DNA from: Rhodobacteraceae bacterium NBU2976
Lineage (GTDB): Bacteria; Pseudomonadota; Alphaproteobacteria; Rhodobacterales; Rhodobacteraceae
DNA: 64,000 nucleotides
Direction of reading: 5' to 3'
NCBI GenBank assembly: GCA_023630215.1
Contig: JALPRQ010000001.1
Coordinates: 2,108,001-2,172,000 of the forward strand
In this document: piece by piece, positions 36,620-45,887 of the stretch
How positions within the stretch are numbered: the stretch's first letter is position 1
How the letters are laid out: each line of letters begins with the position of its first letter
Program-made: the position numbers and the translations under genes
The notes under the pieces: model-generated
Told to the model about the DNA's origin: nothing
Databases searched by the model: none
What the model saw: the letters and a program-made list of their open reading frames with translations, nothing else

Positions 36620-37666
36620 TTGAGTCATAACGGCAGCAAATCTCCAACCGACCGCCCAGCGCGCAAACTGCGTCCCACCATGATGGACGTGGCGTCGCGC
36701 GCAGGTGTATCGCAGGCGACCGTGTCGTTGGTGCTGAATGGCTCCCCGGGGGCCAAACTCAGCGAGACAACGCGCCAACGCGTGCAATCCGCCGCGCGCG
36801 AGCTTGGATATTCACTGCCGCGTCGATCCAGTCGTGCAGCACCGGGGGGGCAGTCGGTCATTGGGTTCATCGTCGATGAACTTGCCAGCGATCCCTGGAT
36901 GGCGATTGCTTTCGAAGGGGCACGTGAAAAAGCACTGGAATATGGTCTAAGCATTTATCTGGCCGTATCAAATGGGGATCCGGACAACGAAGCTGCGATT
37001 GTCGAAAACTTGGAAAACCAGCCGCTAGTCGGGGTAATTTATGGAACCATCCTGACCCGACAGGTAAATCTGGTCCCTGCCCTGAAACGGCACAATCTAG
37101 TTCTGCTCAATTGCTACGATGCCAAGCGCAAACGACATTCGGTCATCCCGGGGGATCGGCTAGGCGGACAAATGGCCACCCAGCGTCTAATTGATGCCGG
37201 ACGCAAGCGGATCGGCTTTATCAATGGTCAGGAAGGCGTTGATGCGGCGCGTGATCGTCTGAATGGGTATCGTCAGGCCTTGTCGAGCAATGATATCGTG
37301 TTTGATCCTGATCTGGTGCGCAGTGGTAACTGGGAACCTTCGGCAGGTTACGAACATACCAAGTCCCTTTTGGCATTGCCCGAACCGCCGGACGCGATTT
37401 TCTGTGGCAACGACCTAATGGCGCTTGGTTGTATTGATGCTTTGCGCGAAGCGGGCTTGCGCATTCCAGAGGATATTTCGGTCATCGGGTTTGATGATCG
37501 CGAAATTTCGCAACATACCCACCCGCCCCTGACGACTCTGGTTCTGCCCCATTTCGAAATGGGCACAATCGCGGCCGAAAACCTTATAGAAATGGCAGGT
37601 GGGCACATTTCGTCACCCGTGCAGATCAAAGTGGAATGCCCGTTGGTGGAACGCGAATCCGTCTAG
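36620..37666 (+). CDS. LacI-family transcriptional regulator
   Basis: This is a 348-aa regulator. The helix-turn-helix is MMDVASRAGVSQATVSLVLN (about residues 21-40), followed by the hinge helix and a type I binding-protein-like sensor domain (SVIGFIVDELASDPWMAIAF; DAIFCGNDLMALGCIDALRE). The start is a TTG; the ATG at 36680 at the edge of the DNA-binding domain is the alternative, but it would leave no N-terminal arm. It most likely controls the adjacent second sugar importer in response to its sugar. Confidence 0.88.
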   Translation: MSHNGSKSPTDRPARKLRPTMMDVASRAGVSQATVSLVLNGSPGAKLSETTRQRVQSAARELGYSLPRRSSRAAPGGQSVIGFIVDELASDPWMAIAFEGAREKALEYGLSIYLAVSNGDPDNEAAIVENLENQPLVGVIYGTILTRQVNLVPALKRHNLVLLNCYDAKRKRHSVIPGDRLGGQMATQRLIDAGRKRIGFINGQEGVDAARDRLNGYRQALSSNDIVFDPDLVRSGNWEPSAGYEHTKSLLALPEPPDAIFCGNDLMALGCIDALREAGLRIPEDISVIGFDDREISQHTHPPLTTLVLPHFEMGTIAAENLIEMAGGHISSPVQIKVECPLVERESV

Positions 37667-37759
37667 CCACCTATAGAAATTCTACCGCACCAAACGCACA
37701 AGATCGCTCGATCTCGGGTATGGGTGATATTTCAGGCAATCATGTCATTGAAATCACAG

Positions 37760-37835
37760 TGGTGCCCCCAGAGAGACTCGAACTCCCGACCCACTGATTA
37801 CAAATCAGTTGCTCTACCAGCTGAGCTATAGGGGC
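37760..37835 (-). tRNA. tRNA-Thr (anticodon TGT)
   Basis: A 76-base cloverleaf reads on the minus strand. The acceptor GCCCCTA pairs with TGGGGGC (one G-T), the D arm is AGCTCAGCTGGTAGAGC, the anticodon stem ACTGA/TCAGT closes TTTGTAA with anticodon TGT, and the T loop is GTTCGAGTC. The 3' CCA is encoded. It reads ACA codons and, by wobble, other Thr codons. Confidence 0.97.
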
Positions 37836-37892
37836 ACGGGCGCGTGCATAGCGTTGACCGCCTCCTCGTGCAAGCGGAATTTTCGGACGCTT

Positions 37893-39293
37893 CTATTTGG
37901 ATCGACCGGAACGCTCCGCAGTTTCAATTTGGCTTGTCGCGACAAAGAAATCATCGCGATCAAATTCCAGTCCCGGACGCTCGTCGACTTCGATGGCCTT
38001 CACATTATGGGTGAAGGTGTTCAGCAGGATCTCGGTAACATTCTCGCCATTTTGAACGCCATAGGCCAACACATAGGTGTTGCATCCCGCTGTGCCGCAA
38101 AAATAACTGGACACAAACTGAACGACCATCGTGTCCAGCTCGTAATCAAGGGCGACGGGTGCGACGTGCACACAGCGATCAATCGACGCCATTCCCGTCA
38201 GATTGGCGGTGTAATCCATACATTCACCAATCGGACCGCGAATATCGCTGGCCATCAGCCATTGTTCAATCGCGCGTGACGGCGGCTGGAAATCCAAGGG
38301 ACCTTCGATGGGCAGTGGCGAAAGGTTTGCCTGTTCCAATGCTCCGTCGCAGCGACGATAGGTGTAGGTGATCGATTGATCGAAGCGCACAACCAGATTC
38401 GGTCCATCCAGGCTTAGCTCGCGCATAGAGGCGAAGACCTCGCCTTCACCCTCGCAAACCAGATTCGCGCTGAATTCAGTCTCATCCCCGCGCAACGCCG
38501 TCGGGAAATGGCAAACGCTTTCATAGCCCCACATCTCATTTGCGGTGATGCGCATGGGTGCCGTTTCGCAGTTCAGTTCGGTCGGCTGATCCATGGTTTC
38601 ATATTCGCCGATCAGCGAAAACCCAACCGACGAACTGGACAGGTTCGGGTGCGACAGATCCGCCAGTTCGGTATTGGTCACCCGCGCCAGCAGAAGTTCT
38701 GTGGCAACGGGGGGTCCGTCATACCCATTATCCTGTTTGTAAGCGGCAATCGCCTGCCGCGTATTGTTGCCTAACAAGCCATCGGCCGTGCCCGCATCAT
38801 ATCCTTGATCGTTCAGACTGGCCTGAAGCACGCGCACATCATCCTGTGCCAGCGTATCGCCGAACTCCAACGCGAACATTCGGTCGTCATTCGCGGGCAC
38901 ATCCCGATAATTCTGCGATTGGCGCATCAGATCCGTAATCTGCGACGCAGTAAGATATCCGGTTTCCGGTGCGCCCATGGATTTCTGATAGGCAACAATT
39001 GCCTTGCGAGAGGCCGGGCCAATCGCACCATCAATGGCCCCGTCATAATACCCGGCATAGGCCAGACCTTCCTGCACCATCATGCGTTGTTCGCGATCCA
39101 GCGCCACCGCATCACCGTTGCGCGGGGCCTGCTGATTTCCGTTCGTGCAGTTCCCGGTTATCCCGCAATAAAGGATTGCCCCAACGACCACACCACCCAG
39201 AAGGTTCCCTCCATCTGCGCGCGCCGGAAGCGCGGTCACATTCAAGGAAATCGCCGCCGTTGCGGCCAAAAGACTATGTTTCAAAATAGGCAT
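37893..39293 (-). CDS. Exported peptidoglycan-binding-domain protein
   Basis: This is a 466-aa exported protein. The start at 39293 gives a clean signal peptide (MPILKHSLLAATAAISLNVT, cleavage near ALPARA) with GAGAG upstream; 19 more codons are open. Two PG_binding_1 repeats are visible at about 66-118 (YDGAIDGAIGPASRKAIVAY) and 141-190 (YDAGTADGLLGNNTRQAIAA). The C-terminal 270 residues are unfamiliar and cysteine-bearing. It probably sits in the periplasm on cell wall. It follows the permease gene at a distance of only 62 bases but may have its own promoter. Confidence 0.8.
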   Translation of the reverse strand: MPILKHSLLAATAAISLNVTALPARADGGNLLGGVVVGAILYCGITGNCTNGNQQAPRNGDAVALDREQRMMVQEGLAYAGYYDGAIDGAIGPASRKAIVAYQKSMGAPETGYLTASQITDLMRQSQNYRDVPANDDRMFALEFGDTLAQDDVRVLQASLNDQGYDAGTADGLLGNNTRQAIAAYKQDNGYDGPPVATELLLARVTNTELADLSHPNLSSSSVGFSLIGEYETMDQPTELNCETAPMRITANEMWGYESVCHFPTALRGDETEFSANLVCEGEGEVFASMRELSLDGPNLVVRFDQSITYTYRRCDGALEQANLSPLPIEGPLDFQPPSRAIEQWLMASDIRGPIGECMDYTANLTGMASIDRCVHVAPVALDYELDTMVVQFVSSYFCGTAGCNTYVLAYGVQNGENVTEILLNTFTHNVKAIEVDERPGLEFDRDDFFVATSQIETAERSGRSK

Positions 39294-39355
39294 ATCAAGG
39301 CTCTCGAACATTGGAGCCGCAACTTTAGCGCGATCCCGGATTCGGGGCAACTCTG

Positions 39356-41011
39356 CTAGGTTCGACCGCTGCGCGCCAAAATCAGCACCGGCAAAAGCCC
39401 GACCAGCGTCACCAGAATGGCTGCAGGGGCGGCGCGTTCCAGATGCTCCAGCGAGGCCTCGTGATATACCCTAACTGCCAACGTATCGAAATTGAACGGG
39501 CGCAGAATTAGCGTCGCGGGCAATTCCTTTACCCCATCAACAAAGATCAACATGGCCGCCACGACGACAGAACCTCGGATCAGCGGCACATGTACCTCGC
39601 GCAGCGTCTGCCCCAATGTCCGCCCCAAGGATCGCGAGGCCATGTCCATTGACGGCGTCACCCGACCCATGGCGCTCTCGACAGCCCCCAACCCAATCGC
39701 AAAGAACCGCACAGAATAGGCGATCACCACCGCCGCGACTGTCCCGGTCAGCAAAAGACCGGGGTCATATCCGGTGGTCGCTTCGATGAAATCGGCAACC
39801 GCTGTATCAAACGCCGCCAGCGGGAACAGGATGCCAATCGCCAAAACCGCGCCGGGCGCAGCATATCCGATGGAGGTGACAGGAATGAGCGCCCGCAAGA
39901 GTTTGCCGCGTGACTGGCGCGCGCCATACACCAGAAATAATGCGCCAAGTATGGTCAGGATTGCGGCCGATCCAGCCAGCGTTACCGTGTTGAAAATCGC
40001 ACGCCAAAGCTTGGGTTCCAACCATTCAGACCATTCGTCCATCGCGTGTCCGGCAATAATCGCAAACGGAATGACAAAGCCGAACAGGATCGGAAGCAGG
40101 CACGCCGCTGTCGCTAGCCATGCCTTCAAACCGATCAGTTGTGTCGGGCTGACGGGGACGGCACGGCTCGACAAACTGTGGAAGCGTTTTTTGCGGCGGT
40201 TGTATTTTTCCAGCCCCGCCAACAGCAGCACCATCGACAGGATCACACAGGCGATCTGCGCAGCCCCTCCTGCGTTATAGCCTTGCAGCCATGTGGTGAA
40301 GATTCCCGTCGTCAGAGTCTGGACGGCGAAATAGTCGACGGTGCCAAAATCATTCAGAACCTCCATCATCACAATCGCCGTGCCCGCCGCAATGGCCGGC
40401 CGGGCGAGCGGCATCGCAACGCGCCAAAACAGCGCCCAAGGTCCGCAGCCAAGGGCACGGGCAACCTCCAGCATATTGGCGGATTGCTCGCGGAAGGCGG
40501 CGCGGGTCAGCAGATAAGTGTAGGGATACATGGCGAGCGACAAGACAAAGATCGCCGCCCACATGGACCGGGGTTCGGGGAACCAGTAGTCGCGGGCCGA
40601 TTGCCAGCCAAACAGACCGCGCAGCCAAGTTTGCAGCGGTCCGGCATATTCCCAGAAATCGACCAATGCATAGGCCGCGATATAGGCAGGCAATGCGAGC
40701 GGCAGCAGCAACGCGATCTCCAACACCCGCCGACCGGGGAACCGGGTCATCACAACCAGCCACGCCGCGCCAGCGCCGATGGCCGCGCTCAATAGCCCGG
40801 TCGCCAGCATCAGGATGACGGAATTGCGCAAATAACGTGGCAATGTTGTCTGGATCAGATGGCCCCAGATATTTTCTGTGGGATGGAAGGCGATCCAAAT
40901 AACGGACAGGATCGGCAACAGCACAAGCGCCGCGATCAGGAACGCGCCAAACGTCCATCTGTCGGGCAGACGAACGGCACGGCGGCTAATCTGAGCAGTT
41001 TGGTCAACCAT
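39356..41011 (-). CDS. Iron(III)-type ABC permease (FbpB/SfuB family), orphan
   Basis: This is a 551-aa permease with two homologous halves of about six helices each. The EAA-like loops are ANMLEVARALGCGPWALFWR and MDMASRSLGRTLGQTLREVH. This double-length form is usual for ferric-iron importers. No binding protein or ATPase gene lies beside it, so the partners must be elsewhere. The alternative is a permease for another ion or a small solute such as putrescine. Confidence 0.85.
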   Translation of the reverse strand: MVDQTAQISRRAVRLPDRWTFGAFLIAALVLLPILSVIWIAFHPTENIWGHLIQTTLPRYLRNSVILMLATGLLSAAIGAGAAWLVVMTRFPGRRVLEIALLLPLALPAYIAAYALVDFWEYAGPLQTWLRGLFGWQSARDYWFPEPRSMWAAIFVLSLAMYPYTYLLTRAAFREQSANMLEVARALGCGPWALFWRVAMPLARPAIAAGTAIVMMEVLNDFGTVDYFAVQTLTTGIFTTWLQGYNAGGAAQIACVILSMVLLLAGLEKYNRRKKRFHSLSSRAVPVSPTQLIGLKAWLATAACLLPILFGFVIPFAIIAGHAMDEWSEWLEPKLWRAIFNTVTLAGSAAILTILGALFLVYGARQSRGKLLRALIPVTSIGYAAPGAVLAIGILFPLAAFDTAVADFIEATTGYDPGLLLTGTVAAVVIAYSVRFFAIGLGAVESAMGRVTPSMDMASRSLGRTLGQTLREVHVPLIRGSVVVAAMLIFVDGVKELPATLILRPFNFDTLAVRVYHEASLEHLERAAPAAILVTLVGLLPVLILARSGRT

Positions 41012-41127
41012 TCCGCCAGCTTTAGGATTTTGTGAAAGCCCTGTCCAGCGTCAAAGAGAGGCGCTTGGGTCAAAGGCGAACGCCAGCCCGGCGGGGCGGG
41101 GAAACTAAAGCCGAGGTCGCGCACAAG

Positions 41128-41144
41128 GGCGTGATCCTCACGCC
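41128..41144 (-). terminator. Hairpin at the end of the deo operon
   Basis: GGCGTGA-TCC-TCACGCC forms a perfect 7-base stem directly after the aldehyde dehydrogenase stop codon. There is no T run, so it may be a weak terminator or 3' stabiliser. Confidence 0.5.
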
Positions 41145-43613
41145 TTACTCCCCATAAGGGGTCCAGACATTCTTCACCTCAGACGCTTGACGCAGGAACT
41201 CGCGTCCTTCGCCCTGCTCCGCATCATACCAGTCCCGTACCAGCCCATTCGCCACCCAAGTACGTTTGAGATTGGCGGCAGAGGCCTCTTCGACCATTTT
41301 CGCACCTTCTGCGGATCCAAAATGCCAAATCGCGTCGATCTCGTAGTGGTCCGCCAGTGTTTTGGCCAAGCTGTCCGCGTCGCCCGTCACGATATTGACC
41401 ACCCCGCCGGGCACGTCAGACGTTTCCAGCACCTGATAGAAATCGGTAGCCGACAGCGGATGTTGGGCAGAAGGCACAACCACCATCCGGTTGCCCATCG
41501 CCAAAGCAGGTGCCACCAGCGAGACAAACCCCAGCAACGGTGCCTCGGTCGGGCAGATGATGCCCATCAGGCCAACAGGTTCCTTCATCGCCATCGCGAC
41601 ACCGCGGATCGGCACGGAATGCACCTGCCCGTCATATTTGTCGGCCCAAGCGCCATAGGTGAACAGGCGCTGGATGGAGGCCTCAACCTCCGCCACCGCT
41701 TTCCCTTTGTTGACCCCGGTCTGCGCCGCTATCCGGTCCGCAAATTCGTTGGCGCGCGCCGAAAGGTTTTCAGCGATATAATAGATCACCTGCGCGCGGT
41801 TATGCCCTGATGCGCTCGCCCAACCCTTGGCGGCTGACGCCGCCTCAACGGCGTTACGGATATCCTTGCGATTACCCTCGCCAACATGGCCGATCAGCTC
41901 TCCCTTTGGCGACAGAATATGACGGGCATAGCCGCCATCAGGTCGCGCCTGCTTGCCACCGATATACATTTTGGCCGTGCGGTCGATGTCGTCCAGCTTC
42001 ACAACGCCAGACGGATCCGCCGCCTTTGGCTCAAAGGCTTTTTTCAGTTTCTTCGCAAAGGCCGGTTTCAGATACTCAAACAGCCCCTCGCGTCCGCCTT
42101 CTCGACCAAAACCGCTTTCGCGGTAGCCGCCAAAGCCCGCCGCCGCGTCAAACTGGTTCGTGCAGTTGATCCACACAACCCCGGCCTTCACCTTCGGCGC
42201 GATTTCGTAAGCCAGATTGATGTTTTCGGTCCAGATACTCGCCGCCAGACCATAACGCGTGTTGTTCGCCAGTTCCAACGCCTCTGCCGGTGTGCGGAAG
42301 GTCGTTGACACCATCACAGGGCCAAAAATCTCCTCCTGCATGACGGTATCCGCCGGATCGCAGTTGGTCAGCAACGTTGGCGGATAGAAACACCCTTCGG
42401 GCAGGTTGGACGAGGGTGGCAGCTCCGCCACCTCGGAATCCGCATGGGCCACCATCGTTTGCACGGCGTTCAACTGCACCGGATATTGCGCGTCGGTCGC
42501 CGCATCCTCATTCCCGGGCTGGATCAGCGTCGCGCCTTCGGCCACCCCTTTGACGACCATTTCGCGTATCGTGTTTAGCTGCGCGATATCCACAATCGCA
42601 CCCATATCCATGGTTTTGTCGAGCGGATCACCCATGCGCAGTTTTTTCATCCGCGCGGTGAGCTTTTCGATCATCTTGTCGGCAATCGGTTCGTGCAACA
42701 ACAGGCGCGAGCCTGCGCAACAGACCTGCCCCTGATTGAACCAGATCGCGTCGACAACCCCTTCGACCGCACTGTCGATATCCGCGTCATCGAATACGAT
42801 GAAGGGCGACTTCCCACCCAGTTCCAACGTCAGCTTCTTGCCCTGCCCCGCGGTCGCCTTGCGAATAATCCGCCCGACCTCGGTCGAGCCGGTGAAGGCC
42901 ACCTTGTCGACATCGGGATGGGTGGACAGGGCAGCACCTGTATCCCCCTCGCCCGTGACAATATTGATCACGCCCTTGGGCACACCCGCCTCGCCGCAGA
43001 TTTCCGCGAACAGCAGCGCCGTCAGCGACGTATATTCAGCAGGCTTCAACACCACCGTATTGCCCATCGCAATGGCTGGCGCAATTTTCCAAGCCAGCAT
43101 CAGCAGCGGGAAATTCCACGGGATGATCTGACCCGCCACGCCAATCGGTTCATATCCGGGTACTTCGCTATCGCGCAACTGCGCCCAACCTGCATGGTGA
43201 TAGAAATGGCGGATCACAAGCGGGATATCGATATCGCGCGTCTCGCGGATGGTTTTGCCGTTGTCCATGCTTTCCAGCACCGCAAACAGGCGGGCATGTT
43301 TGTTGATCAGCCGCGCCAGCGCATATAGCACCTTCGCCCGTTCATGTCCCGACAGCTTCGCCCAACCGGGCTGCGCCTTGCGGGCGGCGGCGACGGCGGC
43401 ATCCACATCGGCCTTCGACCCGTGCGCAATCTTCGCCAGATGGGTGCCATCGGCAGGGTTCACACTGTTGAAATGTTTCTTACCCGCAACAAACTCGCCA
43501 CCGATAAACTGGCCAAATTTGCGACCATGCGCATCCAGCCATGCATTGGCTTCCTTGGCGCTTTCCGGTGCAGGTCCATATTCCATGGTTTCAAAAATCT
43601 CTTTCACATTCAT
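41145..43613 (-). CDS. ALDH16-type tandem aldehyde dehydrogenase
   Basis: This is an 822-aa protein with two aldehyde dehydrogenase modules. The first (about residues 25-500) has the full active site: PWNFP with N166, E264 in LTLELGGKSP, and catalytic C298 in FNQGQVCCAG. The second (about 520-822) keeps the fold (PIRGVAMAMKEPVGLMGIIC; HPLSATDFYQVLE) but shows no NxGQxC motif, as in ALDH16, for which a Loktanella structure exists. The start at 43613 follows the deoC stop after 4 bases; 33 more open codons run into deoC. Position suggests it oxidises acetaldehyde released by DeoC. Confidence 0.9.
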   Translation of the reverse strand: MNVKEIFETMEYGPAPESAKEANAWLDAHGRKFGQFIGGEFVAGKKHFNSVNPADGTHLAKIAHGSKADVDAAVAAARKAQPGWAKLSGHERAKVLYALARLINKHARLFAVLESMDNGKTIRETRDIDIPLVIRHFYHHAGWAQLRDSEVPGYEPIGVAGQIIPWNFPLLMLAWKIAPAIAMGNTVVLKPAEYTSLTALLFAEICGEAGVPKGVINIVTGEGDTGAALSTHPDVDKVAFTGSTEVGRIIRKATAGQGKKLTLELGGKSPFIVFDDADIDSAVEGVVDAIWFNQGQVCCAGSRLLLHEPIADKMIEKLTARMKKLRMGDPLDKTMDMGAIVDIAQLNTIREMVVKGVAEGATLIQPGNEDAATDAQYPVQLNAVQTMVAHADSEVAELPPSSNLPEGCFYPPTLLTNCDPADTVMQEEIFGPVMVSTTFRTPAEALELANNTRYGLAASIWTENINLAYEIAPKVKAGVVWINCTNQFDAAAGFGGYRESGFGREGGREGLFEYLKPAFAKKLKKAFEPKAADPSGVVKLDDIDRTAKMYIGGKQARPDGGYARHILSPKGELIGHVGEGNRKDIRNAVEAASAAKGWASASGHNRAQVIYYIAENLSARANEFADRIAAQTGVNKGKAVAEVEASIQRLFTYGAWADKYDGQVHSVPIRGVAMAMKEPVGLMGIICPTEAPLLGFVSLVAPALAMGNRMVVVPSAQHPLSATDFYQVLETSDVPGGVVNIVTGDADSLAKTLADHYEIDAIWHFGSAEGAKMVEEASAANLKRTWVANGLVRDWYDAEQGEGREFLRQASEVKNVWTPYGE

Positions 43614-43617
43614 AGCC

Positions 43618-44571
43618 TTATCCCATCGCGTGGCGGAAGCTGGCAGAGTAGCGTCCGGTGACATGGTGTTCCAATTGCCGCTCAATATCGCCCAACAGCG
43701 ACGATGCACCAAAGCGGAACAATTCCGGTTCCAGCCATTCGCGGCCCAGTTCCTCTTTCATTAGCATCAGGTAGTTGAGGGCATCTTTCGCCTTGCTTAC
43801 CCCGCCCGCAGGTTTATAGCCGATCTGATACCCTGTTCGCTCGCCATATTCCCGCAGCGCCCGGATCATCACCAGACTGACGGGCAGCGTGGCGTTCACG
43901 CTCTCCTTCCCCGTCGAAGTCTTGATGAAATCCGCCCCTGCCATCATTGTCACCAGCGAGGCCCGTGCGACATTGCGCAGCGTGCCCAGTTCTCCGGTCG
44001 CGAGGATCGCTTTCACATGTGCATCGCCACAGGCTGCACGCATTTCCTTCATTTCATCATAGAGCGCCTGCCAATTGCCCTCCAGCACGTGGCGGCGCGA
44101 AATCACGATGTCGATTTCCTTGGCGCCCGCCTTCACCGACTCCTCAATCTCGGCAATCCGCAGATGGAATGGCGACAGACCCGCCGGGAAACCCGTAGAC
44201 ACAGCGGCGACCGGAATGCCGGACCCGTCCAGTGCCTCCACCGCCGTTTCGACCATATCGTGGTAAACGCAAACCGCGCCCGTCGTCAGCCCCATATCAC
44301 CAACGCCCAGCGCATCCAGAATCCCCTGATTAACAGGCTGGCGCGCTTTGGCGCATAGCCGCCGCACACGGTTTTTCGTGTCATCGCCCGCCAGCGTTGT
44401 CAGGTCGATACAGGCCACAGCTTTCAGCAACCACGCCGCCTGCCAGTCCTTTTTGACCGTGCGGCGCGTGCCGATGGTGGCGGCGCGACGCTCAATCGCG
44501 GATCTGTTTGCGCGGACGGACATGACCCAGTCTAGGTCCAGCTCCATTCCCGGATTTCGTTCGATAGTCAT
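43618..44571 (-). CDS. deoC: Deoxyribose-phosphate aldolase
   Basis: This is a 317-aa class I aldolase splitting deoxyribose-5-phosphate into acetaldehyde and glyceraldehyde-3-phosphate. The Schiff-base lysine is K217 in DFIKTSTGKESVNATL, with K222 next to it. Other motifs are GFPAG and KEIDIVI. It is about 60 residues longer than E. coli DeoC, mostly at the N-terminus, as in many alphaproteobacteria. It overlaps deoA by 4 bases. Confidence 0.93.
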   Translation of the reverse strand: MTIERNPGMELDLDWVMSVRANRSAIERRAATIGTRRTVKKDWQAAWLLKAVACIDLTTLAGDDTKNRVRRLCAKARQPVNQGILDALGVGDMGLTTGAVCVYHDMVETAVEALDGSGIPVAAVSTGFPAGLSPFHLRIAEIEESVKAGAKEIDIVISRRHVLEGNWQALYDEMKEMRAACGDAHVKAILATGELGTLRNVARASLVTMMAGADFIKTSTGKESVNATLPVSLVMIRALREYGERTGYQIGYKPAGGVSKAKDALNYLMLMKEELGREWLEPELFRFGASSLLGDIERQLEHHVTGRYSASFRHAMG

Positions 44572-45887
44572 GCGCCCTCCGCGCCCAGATGTTCCAAAAT
44601 CAGCGGCGTATCCTTTGGCGGATTATCACCGATACGCATCGCCGCTTGCAAGTTTTGCGCCGCCTTGTCCGCCGCGTCGTCGCTCAAGGCATGGACAATC
44701 GCCAGCGGTTCTTCGGCATTCACCATCCGCCCCAGCCCGGCGATTTCGCTAAACCCGACCGAATAATCGATCTTGTCCGCCGCAACGCGCCGCCCCCCAC
44801 CCAGTTCAATCACCGCAAGGCCCACGCCCCGTGTCTCAATCGCCTGCACGAATCCGTCCTTGGCCGCGAAAACCTCCCGCACCACAGGGGCGGCGGGCAG
44901 ATATGTCAGCATGTTTTCAACAAAATCCGTTGGCCCACCAAGGGCGGCAACCATCTGACCGAACCGCTCCGCTGCCGCGCCTGACGTCAGCGCGCTTTCC
45001 ATCCGGTCCCGTCCCTGCCCGGGGTTCACCGCTGCGCCCGACAGCGCCAGCAATTCGCCACCCAGCGCCACGACCACATCCCACAGCCGATTATCGACAT
45101 GCGCGCCGGTCAGGAAATCAACCGCGTTTCGCATCTCCACCGCATTTCCAGCGGCACTCGCCAAGGGTTCATTCATATCCGTCATGATGGCAGAGGTCTT
45201 GCACCCCGCCCCGTTCGCCACATTCACCAAGCTTTGCGCCAGTTCGCGGGCATCATCCGGCGTTGCCATGAACGCGCCATTCCCGCATTTCACATCCAGC
45301 ACCAGCGCATCAAGCCCCGCCGCCAGCTTTTTTGACAGGATTGAGGCCGTGATCAAATCCACCGACTCCACCGTCGCGGTCACGTCGCGGATGCCGTATA
45401 AAATTTTGTCCGCCGGGGCGATATCCGCCGTCTGGCCGATAATCGCACAGCCAACCTCGCGCGTGACCTTGCGCAGCAGGTCCACGTCGGGGTTGGTGTT
45501 ATAGCCGGGGATCGAGTCAAACTTGTCCAGCGTCCCGCCCGTATGCCCCAAGCCCCGGCCCGAGATCATCGGGACGTAAACCCCGCAGGCCGCCAGCGCC
45601 GGTGCCAGCATCAGGGACACGTTATCGCCAACCCCACCTGTTGAGTGTTTATCGACCACCGGTCCCGGCAAGTCCCACGTCAGCGTCTCGCCGCTATCGC
45701 GCATGGCTTCGGTCAGCGCGACGCGTTCCGCCACCGACATCTTCTGAAAGAACGTGGCCATGGCAAAGGCCGCCGCCTGCCCTTCGGAAACCGAGCCATC
45801 GACCAGCCCGTCTATAAGTTGGGACAGCTCCGCCTTTGACAGCTCACCACCATCGCGCTTTTTGCGAATGATCTCGGCGGCAAGCAT
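44568..45887 (-). CDS. deoA: Thymidine phosphorylase
   Basis: This is a 439-aa pyrimidine nucleoside phosphorylase. The signature KHSTGGVGDNVSLMLAPALA and the phosphate/substrate motifs SGRGLGHTGGTLDKFDSIPG are complete. It releases deoxyribose-1-phosphate from thymidine. One base of its start overlaps the end of the purine phosphorylase gene, and its end overlaps deoC. No phosphopentomutase gene is present in the window. Confidence 0.94.
   Translation of the reverse strand: MLAAEIIRKKRDGGELSKAELSQLIDGLVDGSVSEGQAAAFAMATFFQKMSVAERVALTEAMRDSGETLTWDLPGPVVDKHSTGGVGDNVSLMLAPALAACGVYVPMISGRGLGHTGGTLDKFDSIPGYNTNPDVDLLRKVTREVGCAIIGQTADIAPADKILYGIRDVTATVESVDLITASILSKKLAAGLDALVLDVKCGNGAFMATPDDARELAQSLVNVANGAGCKTSAIMTDMNEPLASAAGNAVEMRNAVDFLTGAHVDNRLWDVVVALGGELLALSGAAVNPGQGRDRMESALTSGAAAERFGQMVAALGGPTDFVENMLTYLPAAPVVREVFAAKDGFVQAIETRGVGLAVIELGGGRRVAADKIDYSVGFSEIAGLGRMVNAEEPLAIVHALSDDAADKAAQNLQAAMRIGDNPPKDTPLILEHLGAEGA

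Noticed and set aside
37701-37714. AGATCGCTCGATCT as a terminator after the tRNA or LacI gene
   Set aside because: The loop is only two bases with no T run, and the position fits neither gene well.
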